Assembly (NCBI GenBank): GCA_000063505.1
Contig: CT971583.1
Span: 2,077,918 to 2,141,917, forward strand
Length of the DNA: 64,000 nucleotides
Direction of reading: 5' to 3'
Origin: Synechococcus sp. WH 7803
GTDB lineage: Bacteria > Cyanobacteriota > Cyanobacteriia > PCC-6307 > Cyanobiaceae
Shown piece by piece: positions 35,602 through 45,621 of this stretch. How positions within the stretch are numbered: position 1 is the first letter of the stretch; every line of letters starts with the position of its first letter. Position numbers and translations under genes: made by a program. A model generated the notes under the pieces. The model was not told where the DNA came from, made no database searches, and saw nothing but the letters and a program-made list of their open reading frames with translations.

Positions 35602-36792
35602 TTAGGTGCTTGCGGAGGGAAGCCGGTCTTCCAGCGGGCTCCACTGACGCATCGAACAGCCCGTGTAGATCTGAGAGGGCCGGAAAATGCGGTTGGCGCC
35701 CAGTTGCTCCCGCCAGTGGGCAAGCCATCCCGCCACCCTGGCGATGGCGAACACGGGCGTGAACAGATCCCTTGGAATGCCGAGCTTGCGGTACACCAAG
35801 CCCGAGTAGAAGTCCACATTGGGGAAAATCCCTTTCGGCCCGAGGCGACGCTCGGCAGCGGCCTCCAGAGCACGGGCCACGTCGTACATCTCGTCGTGGC
35901 CGAAGCGGGCAAACAGCTCTTCGGCCAGTGCCTGAAGAATCACAGCACGGGGGTCTTTCACCCGGTACTCCCGATGGCCGAAACCCATCACTTTGCGTTT
36001 GCTTGCGATGGCCGCATCGAGGTAATCGGCGGCACGATCGGCTGTCCCGATCTCATCCAACATGGCGAGCACATCTTCATTGGCTCCTCCATGCAGGGGA
36101 CCGGCCAGGGTTCCCACAGCGGAAGCGACCACGGCGTAAGGATCGGTCAACGTGCTGGCTGTCACCCTCGCGCTGAACGTGCTGGCATTCAGGCTGTGTT
36201 CCGCATGCAGGATCAGACAGCGATCAAAGATTCTCGACGCCAGAGGGTCAGGCTCACGCTCCATGAGCATGTAAAGGAAATTGGCCGAATAGGCCAGGTC
36301 ATCACGGGGTTGAATCGGATCCTGTCCTTTGCGGATCAACTGAAACGCCGCAACCATGGTGGGGATCTTGGCGATCAACCTCACGACGGCGTCGTAGATG
36401 TACTGGGGATCATCGATGGCGCGCCGGGAGTAAAACAACCCGAGCGAGGCCGCACTCGACTGCAGAGCATCCATCGGATGACCATCCGATGGAAAACACT
36501 TCATCATGTCGCGAACGCGGAAGCTCACCCGTCGGTGCATCTGCACCTCCTGCTCGAAATCTCTCAGCTGCTGTGGATTGGGGAGTTCACCCCAGATCAG
36601 TAGGTAGGTGGTTTCCAGGAAACTGCAGTGGGACGCGAGCACATCAACGGGATAGCCGCGATAGGACAGCAATCCCTTCTGCCCGTCGATATCGCAGATT
36701 GACGACTGGGTTGCAGGAACCCCTTCCAACCCAGGGCGGAACACCAAACCGGTGCGCTCATGACGGATTTCTCCCCCCTCGGTTGGACTCAC
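35602..36792 (-). CDS. gltA: citrate synthase
   Basis: About 396 residues. Catalytic His residues are visible in ILHAEHSLNASTF and GPLHGGANE, and the GFGHREYRVKDPRA block carries the active-site residues of the bacterial dimeric type. It makes citrate for 2-oxoglutarate supply in an incomplete or bypassed TCA cycle. The start is GTG 36792 (TTG 36795 is also in frame). It lies 60 bases upstream of ndhA. Confidence 0.93.
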   Translation of the reverse strand: MSPTEGGEIRHERTGLVFRPGLEGVPATQSSICDIDGQKGLLSYRGYPVDVLASHCSFLETTYLLIWGELPNPQQLRDFEQEVQMHRRVSFRVRDMMKCFPSDGHPMDALQSSAASLGLFYSRRAIDDPQYIYDAVVRLIAKIPTMVAAFQLIRKGQDPIQPRDDLAYSANFLYMLMEREPDPLASRIFDRCLILHAEHSLNASTFSARVTASTLTDPYAVVASAVGTLAGPLHGGANEDVLAMLDEIGTADRAADYLDAAIASKRKVMGFGHREYRVKDPRAVILQALAEELFARFGHDEMYDVARALEAAAERRLGPKGIFPNVDFYSGLVYRKLGIPRDLFTPVFAIARVAGWLAHWREQLGANRIFRPSQIYTGCSMRQWSPLEDRLPSAST

Positions 36793-36817
36793 CAATCGCC
36801 TTCAACTCAGAGGCAAC

Positions 36818-37318
36818 TTAATCGGAGCACGGGATCAGGAGTCGAGGCTTGAGCAGCGCCTGCAGCTCAGCATGTCCGAAAGGATCGTCAAGAAGCGCAT
36901 CCCAACGGAGATGGCAAAAGCCTGCTTTGCGCAATCGCAGGCTGCCAGGTGCCGCTCCGATCAGTGCAGCGGCGAGCGCGCTGAGATCGGGTTCATGGCC
37001 GACCAGAAGGCATCGGCCGTGGAGTGATCGCAGCAAAGGCCTGGGATCGCGTCCAGGGGCGAGGGTCGACTCGATCCTTGCCTGCGAAGCCAAACCCGCC
37101 TGTACGGCCAGATCGGCGGTTTCTGCGGCACGCCTGTAAGGACTGCAGAGAATTTGGTCGGCTCGATAACCCAAAGCCCGAAGGCGGTTGGCGACCGCCA
37201 AGGTGCGCTGCACTCCGCGCAGCGTCAGGGGGCGATCCGGATGGTCCTGCCCATGGTCCCGTTCAGCAGCAATGCCATGACGGAACAGGAAGAGATCAAC
37301 CGAATCGGAGGCGGGCAT
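36818..37318 (-). CDS. sixA: phosphohistidine phosphatase SixA
   Basis: 166 residues from the ATG at 37318. The histidine phosphatase motif is FLFRHGIAAE, the second catalytic His is in LLVGHEPDLSALAAAL, and the Arg in CSPYRRAAETA binds phosphate. SixA removes phosphate from phosphohistidines (HPt domains or the phosphotransferase system). Its 5' end overlaps the stop of the DUF3352 gene by 23 bases on the same strand, so the two are probably coupled. Confidence 0.85.
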   Translation of the reverse strand: MPASDSVDLFLFRHGIAAERDHGQDHPDRPLTLRGVQRTLAVANRLRALGYRADQILCSPYRRAAETADLAVQAGLASQARIESTLAPGRDPRPLLRSLHGRCLLVGHEPDLSALAAALIGAAPGSLRLRKAGFCHLRWDALLDDPFGHAELQALLKPRLLIPCSD

Positions 37319-38927
37319 GCAGACGCAGGCTGCTCGACTCACCACTCTGACTTGATGCTGAGTCTGGTGCTGCAGCCAGCGTGAGGCTCTGCACCGCAGG
37401 ACTCAGCGCTCGTCCACCCAGGCCCTGAAGCAGAATCCAGGGTCGCCACTGCGCAAGGCCATCCCGACTTGGATCGGCGGACAGGGCGAGCTGCTGCGTG
37501 ATCGGTGCCTTGACCAGGCTGCGCAACTCCTGCAGATGCTGCTTCAGAGCGCTTGGATCGCTGCCACTGCGACGTTGACGCAGTCCCTCCAGGGTTTGCC
37601 CCCACCAGTTGAAGCCAGAACCATGCTCTAACGCCACAGCAAGATCAGCCGTCAGCGACTCCTCACCATGGCGTCGTTGACGCACCAGCCGTGTCCAAAC
37701 CTGAAGCGATTGGCCATCGGCATCCAGGGTGGATCCCACGAGGCCGCCTTGCTCGAGCTGGCGGCTCACCGCATCCGGCGATGGTGCATCCGCACGGCTG
37801 CCCAGAAGCCAACCCGCCTCACCCTCTTGGAAGAGCAGCGGGCCGGAATCGAGAGCAGCCACAGCCGCTGCCCCTTCTGCCGTGCTGGACTCCAGCGCTC
37901 GCCGCAACGCTGGAGCAATCCACTGCGCCAAAGGATTCTGGCTGTCGGGATTGATCAATGCCTGGGGCGCCGACAACAGGGCCAGCGCGTGAGCGTCCCC
38001 CCCGGCACCGGCAAGGAGAGCCTCAGCATCAGAGCGTTCATCGGCCGCAGGTATCACCTCGTCTCGAAAACGAACCAGCGCCTTCAGGTCGAGATCCGTG
38101 CCCTGGGTTGCGAGGCCAGCGACCAAACCGGTGAGATCACCACGGTTGGCGATCACGGCGGGGACGCCAAGCCAACGCTGCATGGCAGCTGGACTGGCTG
38201 TGAGAAACGCCACCCCAGAACCGAGAGATCTCAAATCATTGGCAAGACCTTCATCGCCTTGGAGCTGCAAACTCTCCAACTGCGACACATCGAGGGCCTG
38301 CTCCAGTACCCCACGACCTGAAGCCAGGAGCAGAAGGTCATCATCGATCAGTGCCGTGGCGATCGGCTGGGGGTCGCGCCCCAACAAGGCACCTCGACCA
38401 CTAATCACACCCATGCCCCGATAGCGGGTGATCTGCAAATCAGTCCCGGCCAGGCTGCGGGTCTGCCAGAACCGCTGCAGAAAACGTCTCGCCCCGTCGT
38501 CGTCCTGACTGGACAGAGCCAGAACCCACCCCAAAGCGCCCGGATCACCGGCGTTGGCGGTGCTGTCATCCAACACGGCCAAACTCACCTGCGGGCCGAT
38601 CCAGTCCCGCAGTTCGTCGTTGAAATTCAGGCCTGCCAGAGCGAAAGCGCCATCACGGAGCTGGCGGGTGCTTTCACTCACGGCCTCGCGTTGACGCACC
38701 GGGGCAACAGCTCGGGCATAGGCCGGGATGCGCGACGGATCCACCAGCCAATTGAAGGTGAGTTCAGCATCGCGGGGCATGAATCGCGCCGCTCGGGTGA
38801 GCTCCAACGGGCGATCCACAATCCGTAGCGGGCTCTGTCTGGCCATTGCCCACCACACCCCGAGGGCCAGGGTGAGGAGCACCATGGCCGATGCGACCAG
38901 AGCGAGCAGGAACGAACGCCCCTTCAT
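37296..38927 (-). CDS. DUF3352 domain protein, membrane-anchored
   Basis: 543 residues from ATG 38927 (ATG 38966 is possible; the longest frame would run into the divergent rhodanese). The N-terminus has a hydrophobic anchor (about residues 5-25). The body, with ARFMPRDAELTFNW near the start, matches DUF3352, a family of cyanobacterial periplasmic or thylakoid-lumen proteins of unknown function. The sequence is rich in Ala, Leu, Gln and Asp, with no catalytic motif that I recognise. Confidence 0.75.
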   Translation of the reverse strand: MKGRSFLLALVASAMVLLTLALGVWWAMARQSPLRIVDRPLELTRAARFMPRDAELTFNWLVDPSRIPAYARAVAPVRQREAVSESTRQLRDGAFALAGLNFNDELRDWIGPQVSLAVLDDSTANAGDPGALGWVLALSSQDDDGARRFLQRFWQTRSLAGTDLQITRYRGMGVISGRGALLGRDPQPIATALIDDDLLLLASGRGVLEQALDVSQLESLQLQGDEGLANDLRSLGSGVAFLTASPAAMQRWLGVPAVIANRGDLTGLVAGLATQGTDLDLKALVRFRDEVIPAADERSDAEALLAGAGGDAHALALLSAPQALINPDSQNPLAQWIAPALRRALESSTAEGAAAVAALDSGPLLFQEGEAGWLLGSRADAPSPDAVSRQLEQGGLVGSTLDADGQSLQVWTRLVRQRRHGEESLTADLAVALEHGSGFNWWGQTLEGLRQRRSGSDPSALKQHLQELRSLVKAPITQQLALSADPSRDGLAQWRPWILLQGLGGRALSPAVQSLTLAAAPDSASSQSGESSSLRLHARLRFG

Positions 38928-39003
38928 GAACAAGCGGTGAAGGACATCATGGTCATCTTCATGCATCCAGGATGCATGGCCAGCCCAGAGCCAGACTGAT
39001 GCC

Positions 39004-39354
39004 ATGAACCAACGCACGCCTCAACCCCTGACCGCCGCGGAGCTGGCGGCCTGGCTGAAGAAGGAGCCTGCGTTGACCCTGGTCGATGTTCGTGAACACA
39101 GAGAACTGACAATCGCTGCCTTTCCCTACCCAGTGGAGCATCTGCCGTTAAGTGAGGCGGCGCAATGGATGGATGCCATCGACCAGCGGCTGCCCGCATC
39201 CCAAGCCGTGGTTGTGCTTTGCCATGCAGGGGTGCGCAGCTGGAACTTCGGATGCTGGCTGCTGGAACGCAATCCCGCGCAGGAGGTTTGGAATCTCGAG
39301 GGTGGCATTGATGCCTGGAGCCTGGCCGTGGATTCCTCCGTGCCGCGCTACTGA
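39004..39354 (+). CDS. rhodanese-like domain protein
   Basis: 116 residues, a single rhodanese domain: LTLVDVREHRELTIAAFP (CH2A-like motif), the HLPLSE strand, and the active-site loop VVLCHAGVRSWNFG with Cys at about residue 78. The loop is six residues, the sulfurtransferase size. WNLEGGIDAWS at the end is typical. It moves sulfane sulfur; the partner is unknown. It diverges from DUF3352 and precedes hrcA. Confidence 0.85.
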   Translation: MNQRTPQPLTAAELAAWLKKEPALTLVDVREHRELTIAAFPYPVEHLPLSEAAQWMDAIDQRLPASQAVVVLCHAGVRSWNFGCWLLERNPAQEVWNLEGGIDAWSLAVDSSVPRY

Positions 39355-39448
39355 ACGCCATTCCTGCCTGAACCAACCGTCGGCTTCGTGACGGTCACGC
39401 TCGAATCCAAGGAATCATTCGTACGATCGCTCCATCTCGTTAGCTGCT

Positions 39449-40444
39449 GTGGAGCTCCTGCCCCGACGCCAACAGGAAGTGCTGCAGGCCACGGTCCATC
39501 ACTACGTGGACACGATTGAACCGGTAGGCAGCAAAACCCTCGTTCAGCGTTTCGGGCTTCAGGCGAGCTCAGCCACGGTGCGTTCGGCGATGGGAGCTCT
39601 GGAGCAAAAAGGCCTGCTGGTGCAGCCCCATCCATCCGCCGGTCGAATTCCCAGTCCAAGGGGGTACCGCCACTACGTGGACTGCTTGCTGCCCAAGCCT
39701 GGAGCCGCAGTTCACCACCTTGAGCAGGAACTCACCCAACTGAGCTTGCGCTGGGCTGCACTCGATGATCTCCTGCAGCAGCTGACACGGCGCTTAACCG
39801 ATTTCACAGGGTTGATGAGCCTGATCACCCTGCCGCAACCGTCAGAGCAACGGCTGCACGCGATTCGCCTGGTCCCCACGGATGAAAGGCTTTTGGTGAT
39901 GCTGGTGGCTGATTCCAGCCAAACCCATCACCTCAATCTGCGTTTGCCTCACGGCAGTGTCCATCAGGTGGCGGCCCTTGAGCGCTGGACCGATGATCAA
40001 CTGCATCAGTCCGGACAGATCAGCTGGGAGTCGTTACCGCAGCAGCTGCAAACCTGTGGACAGGCACTGAGGGAAGCCCTTCACAACGAAGAAGGTCGAT
40101 TCATCAGCCCAAGTGATCAGAGCGCTCACGTTCATGGCGTGTCCAGACTGGTGGCACAACCGGAGTTCAGCGACAGCACCAAGGTGGCCCCGCTCCTCGA
40201 TCTGATGGATTGCAACCCCGCCGCCTTCATCCCCAGCGGTCCCGGTCATGATGACTGGGTTTGGATCGGCGGGGAGCATCCCCATACGGCTCTGAGCGAC
40301 TGTTCTGTGATCCAATCGAGTTATCGGGATGGACAAGGAGGTGTGGGGCAAGTGGCTCTTGTGGGCCCAATGCGCATGGCTTACGCCACGGCACGTGCTG
40401 CCGTTCAATGTGTTGCGAAACACCTCAATCATCTTCTGAGCTGA
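39449..40444 (+). CDS. hrcA: heat-inducible transcription repressor HrcA
   Basis: 331 residues from GTG. The winged-helix start is RRQQEVLQATVHHYVDTIEPVGSKTL, followed by SSATVRSAMGALEQKGLLVQPHPSAGRIPSPRGYRHYVD, a clear HrcA signature. HrcA binds CIRCE operators upstream of groESL. I saw no CIRCE (TTAGCACTC-N9-GAGTGCTAA) in this window. The stop is followed directly by the GTG of the binding-protein gene. Confidence 0.9.
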   Translation: MELLPRRQQEVLQATVHHYVDTIEPVGSKTLVQRFGLQASSATVRSAMGALEQKGLLVQPHPSAGRIPSPRGYRHYVDCLLPKPGAAVHHLEQELTQLSLRWAALDDLLQQLTRRLTDFTGLMSLITLPQPSEQRLHAIRLVPTDERLLVMLVADSSQTHHLNLRLPHGSVHQVAALERWTDDQLHQSGQISWESLPQQLQTCGQALREALHNEEGRFISPSDQSAHVHGVSRLVAQPEFSDSTKVAPLLDLMDCNPAAFIPSGPGHDDWVWIGGEHPHTALSDCSVIQSSYRDGQGGVGQVALVGPMRMAYATARAAVQCVAKHLNHLLS

Positions 40445-41671
40445 GTGACAAGCCCCAGGCCATCTCGCCATCTCCCTCGGGCCCTGATGTGGTCTGCAGG
40501 AATCACAATGCTGGCCTTGGGGCTTTGGGCTGGAACAACCTTCCACGCCAAACGCTCGACCTTGATTGCTCCTAAAGGAGACAACGTTGATCCAAGCAGA
40601 AAGAACGCGGTCGCGACATCAAACATCAACTCACTGCTGAACGAGCAACCAAAGCCCTACATTTTCGCTCAGTCACTCCCACTAACAGGCCCTGCTGCAC
40701 ACCTGGGCAAGAGCTACAGCAGGGGGATCGATGCCGCGCTTCGCGAGATCAATCAGGCTGGTGGAATCAACGGACGCCCTGTAAAAATCTGGCGCTTGGA
40801 TGATGGCTATGAACCCAATTTGACCATCACCAATACAGCACTGTTCACGAAGCAACCTGAGGTGCTGGGTCTTTTCGGGTACGTGGGGACTCCCACAACC
40901 AAAGCCATCCTCAACGCAGCGAGCAAGGCCAAGCTTCCCATCATCGCGCCGATGACAGGGGCTAGCGCACTACGACAGCCGCAACAGGGCAATCTTGTGC
41001 ACTACCGCTCCAGTTACGCCCAAGAAGCCAATCGCATTGTCAACCACCTCATCAACGACGGATATGTGCGCATCGCCATCGCCTACCAGAACGACGCCTA
41101 CGGGAAGGACGTCCTGGCCAGCCTGAGATCAGCCTTACGACGCCATGGGCTCAAACCAGCGAGCACGGTTCCGCTACCGAGAAACTCCACCCGTGTCAGT
41201 GCAGCGGCACTCAGCCTCGACCGAAGCAATCCAGACGCGCTCGTGGTGATTTCCACCAGTCAAACCATGAGCGCCGTCGTTTCCAACCTGCATCGCATGG
41301 GCAGCCATCCCCAGCTGATGACCATTTCCTTCATCGGAACGAAAGCACTGTTCGACGACCTTCCCCAGAGTGCGTCCTACGGAATCGGCGTCACCCAAGT
41401 GGTTCCTTTCCCTTGGGATCGTCGCCAACCCGATGTGAAGCGCTACCAAAAAACATTACAAGCACAAAGTGACCAGCCTGATTTTGATTTCGTCAGCCTT
41501 GAGGGCTTCCTCGCGGCTGAATGGCTGATCAACGCACTAAAAAATTTAGGTCCACAGCCCACCAGATCAGCTCTGATGAAGGAACTTAAACGCACATCAC
41601 CGGTTCAAAACAGGCGAGGAAGTCAGAACGTGGATCTCGTGTTTCTCGGCAGCGGCCCTTGGCAACCTTAA
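40445..41671 (+). CDS. orphan type 1 periplasmic solute-binding protein (LivK/amide-binding type)
   Basis: 408 residues. An N-terminal hydrophobic segment (about residues 12-30) is a signal or anchor. The body has the PBP type 1 features: AQSLPLTGPAAHLGKSYSRGIDAALREINQAGGINGRPVKIW, then LGLFGYVGTPTTKAIL and PIIAPMTGAS. It resembles branched-chain amino acid, urea or amide binders. No permease or ATPase genes flank it. It immediately follows hrcA (adjacent stop and GTG) and ends 17 bases from the convergent ion-channel-like gene. The ligand cannot be told from sequence. Confidence 0.82.
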   Translation: MTSPRPSRHLPRALMWSAGITMLALGLWAGTTFHAKRSTLIAPKGDNVDPSRKNAVATSNINSLLNEQPKPYIFAQSLPLTGPAAHLGKSYSRGIDAALREINQAGGINGRPVKIWRLDDGYEPNLTITNTALFTKQPEVLGLFGYVGTPTTKAILNAASKAKLPIIAPMTGASALRQPQQGNLVHYRSSYAQEANRIVNHLINDGYVRIAIAYQNDAYGKDVLASLRSALRRHGLKPASTVPLPRNSTRVSAAALSLDRSNPDALVVISTSQTMSAVVSNLHRMGSHPQLMTISFIGTKALFDDLPQSASYGIGVTQVVPFPWDRRQPDVKRYQKTLQAQSDQPDFDFVSLEGFLAAEWLINALKNLGPQPTRSALMKELKRTSPVQNRRGSQNVDLVFLGSGPWQP

Positions 41672-41688
41672 AACCCTCCTGATAACTC

Positions 41689-42912
41689 CTAAGTCAACGT
41701 CCAGGTCACCAGCGAAACCCCAACCAGAATTGAAAGTGAGAGCGAAGGCCAGATCTGCTCTAAAAACAACTCTCTACGCAACAACAGCCGACGGAGATCA
41801 GGGTCTTGTGCATTAGCAGCTCGACGCTTGAGGGCTTCGAGGTAGAGCACCAGCCCGAAACTTACAAACGACGTGAGATAAGCGATCACATACACACTAT
41901 CCATAAACGTAAGATACGAAAGATCTGGCAAATCCGCCTTGTAACCCTCCTGCAAAAATATCAACGTTAAAAGCACTGCAACAGGAATTTCTATTCGGAA
42001 TTCAGTCATCACACGCGTGATCAAAATGACGGATGCCATCACAATGATCAACGGCTGAATCAAGGTCCAGAAGGCCGACCAACTCGATCGCTGATAAGAG
42101 GAATCAAAGATCAGCTGACTAAACTCATTATCCTCAGAGCTGAACCCCAAACCCGAGGAAAAATGGTGTCGATACTCTCCGATAGACCACCCTCGAGAGA
42201 GCCATCCAGGGAGCGACGAATACAACCCTAAACCGCTGTCGCGGAGATCAGGGATGAGTCGCAAATTCTCAAAGACCAGATCTCCGAAAGGATCTTCAGC
42301 CTCAAGAACGATGGGAAGACTGACCGAATTAAACGGAAAACGACGCAAATCCAAGGTATCAATATAAAACTGACCCGTGTAAACAAATCCCTGGGAAAAC
42401 ATCCCTTGCCCGAGCTTACGCGCCTCGCGAAGAGGCGTAATCGCAGTGGTTTCAGGATTAATATCATTCTCGAAACTAATCACCTCTTCAATACTCAGTT
42501 CTCGCTCAGAAAGGTACTCTTGAAATGCTTGATCCCACTGCATCCATAGGTAGCCCTTGCTTGAAAAAGCGGGAATCTCAAGATCAACATCAAAATTATT
42601 GGCCACGTAAACGCCTGCATACACCTTGTACGGAGCTTTTTCCAGAAGCGCTGCATCCCGCTTCACCTCAAGGCCCTGAAGCGGCTTACCCCGAGAGGCC
42701 ACACCAGAAGCTTCATTCACAATATGTGGCGTACTGGTGAGGCGCAGAATCTCTCTTGATTGAACAATATCGGTCGACTCATAACCCAGGAATCGACCAA
42801 GCAAAATCATTGAAATTGCCACCACAATCAGCAACAGCACGTTCCAACGTTTTTGACGCTGGTCTGGGAGCCGCGTGAGAAAAGGGCGCAGACGGTTAAC
42901 GATGCGCTTCAT
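41689..42912 (-). CDS. pentameric ligand-gated ion channel homologue (Cys-loop type, prokaryotic)
   Basis: 407 residues from ATG 42912 (GTG 42918 is also in frame). A signal anchor lies at about residues 24-44. The extracellular beta-sandwich (about 90-265) contains KVYAGVYVANNFDVDLEI, GYLWMQW and DLRRFPFNSVSLPIVLE, the pLGIC counterpart of the F/YP-x-D loop; the two loop cysteines are absent, as in GLIC and ELIC. Four membrane spans follow: TM1 with the conserved Pro (WTLIQPLIIV), TM2, a loop and TM3 with LPDLSYLTFMDSVYVI, which fits the pLGIC pattern well, and TM4 at the C-terminus. A channel is expected; ion selectivity and ligand are unknown. Confidence 0.75.
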   Translation of the reverse strand: MKRIVNRLRPFLTRLPDQRQKRWNVLLLIVVAISMILLGRFLGYESTDIVQSREILRLTSTPHIVNEASGVASRGKPLQGLEVKRDAALLEKAPYKVYAGVYVANNFDVDLEIPAFSSKGYLWMQWDQAFQEYLSERELSIEEVISFENDINPETTAITPLREARKLGQGMFSQGFVYTGQFYIDTLDLRRFPFNSVSLPIVLEAEDPFGDLVFENLRLIPDLRDSGLGLYSSLPGWLSRGWSIGEYRHHFSSGLGFSSEDNEFSQLIFDSSYQRSSWSAFWTLIQPLIIVMASVILITRVMTEFRIEIPVAVLLTLIFLQEGYKADLPDLSYLTFMDSVYVIAYLTSFVSFGLVLYLEALKRRAANAQDPDLRRLLLRRELFLEQIWPSLSLSILVGVSLVTWTLT

Positions 42913-42968
42913 AGGCACTGCTCAGCAATCCTCTTCAGAGACCGAACTCAGACAAAGGCACGGCTGAA

Positions 42969-44219
42969 TCAGAGGGCATCTCCGAGACGTTCTGCCACGG
43001 TGTTGACATCCTTGTCGCCTCGACCTGAACAATTGAGAACCACTTCCGTTCCTGCGGAGAGTGTGGGGCAAAGCGTTTCCAGCCAGGCGAAGGCATGGGC
43101 CGTTTCCAGAGCAGGAATAATCCCTTCCAGCCGACTCACCAGCTGCAGGGCTTCCAGCGCCTCGGCATCGGTGACAGCACCATATTCAGCTCGCCCGATC
43201 TCACGCAGGTAGCTGTGCTCAGGGCCGACACCTGGATAGTCCAGACCGGCACTGATGGAATGCGCTTCCTGCACCTGACCGTCCTGGTCTTGCAGGAGGA
43301 GACTCATCGCTCCGTGCAGCACGCCCACCCGTCCTTCGGTGATGGTGGCGGCATGGCGTCCGGTTGCGACGCCGTCACCAGCGGCTTCCACACCAATCAG
43401 ACGCACATCGGTGCACTCAACAAAGGGGTGGAACAGGCCCATCGCATTCGATCCCCCACCGACGCAGGCCATCAACACGTCGGGCAGACGCCCAAACGCC
43501 TCCCGGCACTGCTGCCGGGTTTCCTGACCGATCACCGCGTGAAAGTCACGCACCAGCATGGGATAAGGATGGGGACCCGCCACAGATCCAAGGATGTAGT
43601 GCGTGGTCTCCACATTGGTGACCCAGTCACGGATCGCCTCACTGGTGGCGTCTTTGAGGGTGGCGGTCCCCGCCGTCACCGGGTGAACGGTGGCACCGAG
43701 GAGGCGCATCCGGAACACGTTCAAAGCCTGTCGGCGCATGTCTTCAGCGCCCATGTACACCACACACTCCAGGCCGAAGCGGGCACAAACGGTGGCGGTG
43801 GCCACACCATGCTGGCCAGCACCGGTTTCGGCGATCACCCGCTTCTTACCCATCCGCAGAGCCAGAAGGGCCTGCCCAAGAGCGTTATTGATCTTGTGGG
43901 CACCGGTGTGATTCAAGTCTTCCCGCTTCAGCCAGATGCGGGGACCACCGTCGGCACGGCGGTAGTGCTCCGTGAGCCGTTCCGCTTCGTAAAGCGGTGT
44001 AGCCCGGCCGACGTAGCTCTTCAGCAGCCGATTGAGTTCCGCGGTGAACGCAGGATCTTTCCAGGCCTGAGCAGCCGCTTGCTCCAGCTCGGCCAATGCC
44101 GGCATCAGTGTTTCTGGGACGTACTGACCGCCGTAACGACCAAAACGGCCAGCAGCCGCTGGACGCGAACTGACGGCGAGATCGGAGGCAGAGGGTTGCG
44201 AGGGCAAGGTGCTGGTCAC
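42969..44219 (-). CDS. trpB: tryptophan synthase beta chain
   Basis: 416 residues. [14 protein letters not shown] at the start, the PLP lysine in [28 protein letters not shown], and the phosphate loop in [13 protein letters not shown] are all standard for TrpB. It joins indole and serine. No trpA is adjacent. A long antisense reading frame (43095-44249) is a shadow of this gene. Confidence 0.95.
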   Translation of the reverse strand: MTSTLPSQPSASDLAVSSRPAAAGRFGRYGGQYVPETLMPALAELEQAAAQAWKDPAFTAELNRLLKSYVGRATPLYEAERLTEHYRRADGGPRIWLKREDLNHTGAHKINNALGQALLALRMGKKRVIAETGAGQHGVATATVCARFGLECVVYMGAEDMRRQALNVFRMRLLGATVHPVTAGTATLKDATSEAIRDWVTNVETTHYILGSVAGPHPYPMLVRDFHAVIGQETRQQCREAFGRLPDVLMACVGGGSNAMGLFHPFVECTDVRLIGVEAAGDGVATGRHAATITEGRVGVLHGAMSLLLQDQDGQVQEAHSISAGLDYPGVGPEHSYLREIGRAEYGAVTDAEALEALQLVSRLEGIIPALETAHAFAWLETLCPTLSAGTEVVLNCSGRGDKDVNTVAERLGDAL

Positions 44220-44257
44220 GAAGCAATGGACCGCACGCGCGACCCTTGAGCGTTGAC

Positions 44258-45217
44258 TCAGCGTAAGCAGGCGATCACGCGATGCCGTGGATCACAGGAC
44301 TGGATCCGCAGATCCCTGAAACCAGCGGAATGCAGCGCTTCAGCCATATCGAGGCGGAAGTACTGCTCGATGTAGGGCTCCGTGCTCTTCAGCAACGTGG
44401 CCACGGCGGCAGGCAAACGCTGCAGCACCGACGACGCCGGATCTTGATCCACCATCAGCAAGGCTCCCCCAGGCCGAAGCAACCGGAACGCCTCCGCGAG
44501 CACGGCATGGGTGGCGCTCTGAGGCAGCTCATGGCACACAAACTGAAGGCTGATCAGGTCGTACGACGCCGCTGCCAGCCCTGTGTTTTCCGCTGCGGCA
44601 TGCACCCAACCATCCACCAATCCCTCGTGATCGCGCACGCTGGCGACAGCGAGCATCTCGGGGGAAAGATCCAAACCGTGAATGCGCAGAGGTGACTCCT
44701 GTCGCCTCTCGGCACGCAAGCGCAGCCAGCGGCTGAGATGCTGGGTGCTGACGCCCACGGAACACCCCAGATCCAGTGCCTGCTGCACCGGGGTGGTCAG
44801 CAGGGGCTCCACCACCTGATGAATGGCATCGCGCAGACGGGTCTGGGCGATCAGAGGGGTGAGGGTCTCCTCAGGCCAGATGCGTAATGCCATGGCATCG
44901 GTGGCTTGCTCAGCCTCCGCGGCGGCCTGCCAGCAGAGATTGCCCTGCTCATAGGCATGGAAGCGAGCGCGGTAGTAATCGGGCGGGACCAAACCAGGGG
45001 TCGTCAGCTCCGACTGCCGGGAACTCGCTTGATCCCACAGCGTCTTGCGGCGCGCCCTCCAGGGGATGCCATTGCGTTCAGCCGTGCGGATGATCAGCTG
45101 CCGAGCCTGAAAGAACAGGGGTCGACGCAGCCAGCCGATGCTGATCAACCGCTCAATCCAGCGACCGAGACCCTGGCTCGAATCAGCCCATTGCGGTGTG
45201 GATGCTGAAGCGTTCAT
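44258..45217 (-). CDS. class I SAM-dependent methyltransferase
   Basis: 319 residues. The AdoMet site is [19 protein letters not shown] (motif I), then [13 protein letters not shown] (motif II acidic Asp) and [11 protein letters not shown] (motif III). The N-terminal 140 residues are helical and carry [19 protein letters not shown], seen in a group of cyanobacterial methyltransferases. The substrate is not known. It lies 38 bases upstream of trpB, same strand. Confidence 0.8.
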   Translation of the reverse strand: MNASASTPQWADSSQGLGRWIERLISIGWLRRPLFFQARQLIIRTAERNGIPWRARRKTLWDQASSRQSELTTPGLVPPDYYRARFHAYEQGNLCWQAAAEAEQATDAMALRIWPEETLTPLIAQTRLRDAIHQVVEPLLTTPVQQALDLGCSVGVSTQHLSRWLRLRAERRQESPLRIHGLDLSPEMLAVASVRDHEGLVDGWVHAAAENTGLAAASYDLISLQFVCHELPQSATHAVLAEAFRLLRPGGALLMVDQDPASSVLQRLPAAVATLLKSTEPYIEQYFRLDMAEALHSAGFRDLRIQSCDPRHRVIACLR

Positions 45218-45256
45218 CGCAGAGACGGCAGGATGGTGGGGGGTTCAAGGGGAACG

Positions 45257-45583
45257 ATGCCGAAGGGAGGCTGGCAGGAATTCAGCAGCACCGACAGTCT
45301 GCAGCGACCGGTGGCCCCGTCGTCAGACCCGACACCCAAGGCAGAACAAAGGGTTCGGGTCCAACCCACCCGAGGAGGGAAGGGTGGCAAAACCGTCACC
45401 GTGATCCGCGGACTGGATCTCGACCCTGCCGGATTCAAAACCCTGCTGAAAAAGCTGAAAACCAGGATCGGCAGTGGCGGCACGCTGAAAGGTGATTGCA
45501 TCGAACTGCAGGGTGACCAGGTGGATCTGGCCTTGGAGCTCTTGACGAAGGAGGGGTACCGACCGAAGCGGGCCGGCGGTTGA
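45257..45583 (+). CDS. SUI1/eIF1-like translation initiation factor
   Basis: 108 residues from MPKGGWQEF; the frame is open to 45233. The SUI1 domain (about residues 34-108) reads [42 protein letters not shown], the eIF1-like core found in some bacteria (YciH). Its effect on bacterial initiation is not well defined. The stop overlaps the cysC frame. Confidence 0.85.
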   Translation: MPKGGWQEFSSTDSLQRPVAPSSDPTPKAEQRVRVQPTRGGKGGKTVTVIRGLDLDPAGFKTLLKKLKTRIGSGGTLKGDCIELQGDQVDLALELLTKEGYRPKRAGG

Positions 45584-45621
45584 GCGACAATGCGCCCTCG
45601 ATTGTTCACCTCACGTCTCCC

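Noticed and set aside
39355-39448. CIRCE operator search upstream of hrcA
   Set aside because: No TTAGCACTC-N9-GAGTGCTAA or close variant was found; the spacer has no other clear site.
43095-44249. A 384-codon frame antisense to trpB
   Set aside because: It is the mirror of a GC-rich conserved gene; the translation has no family features and trpB is unambiguous.
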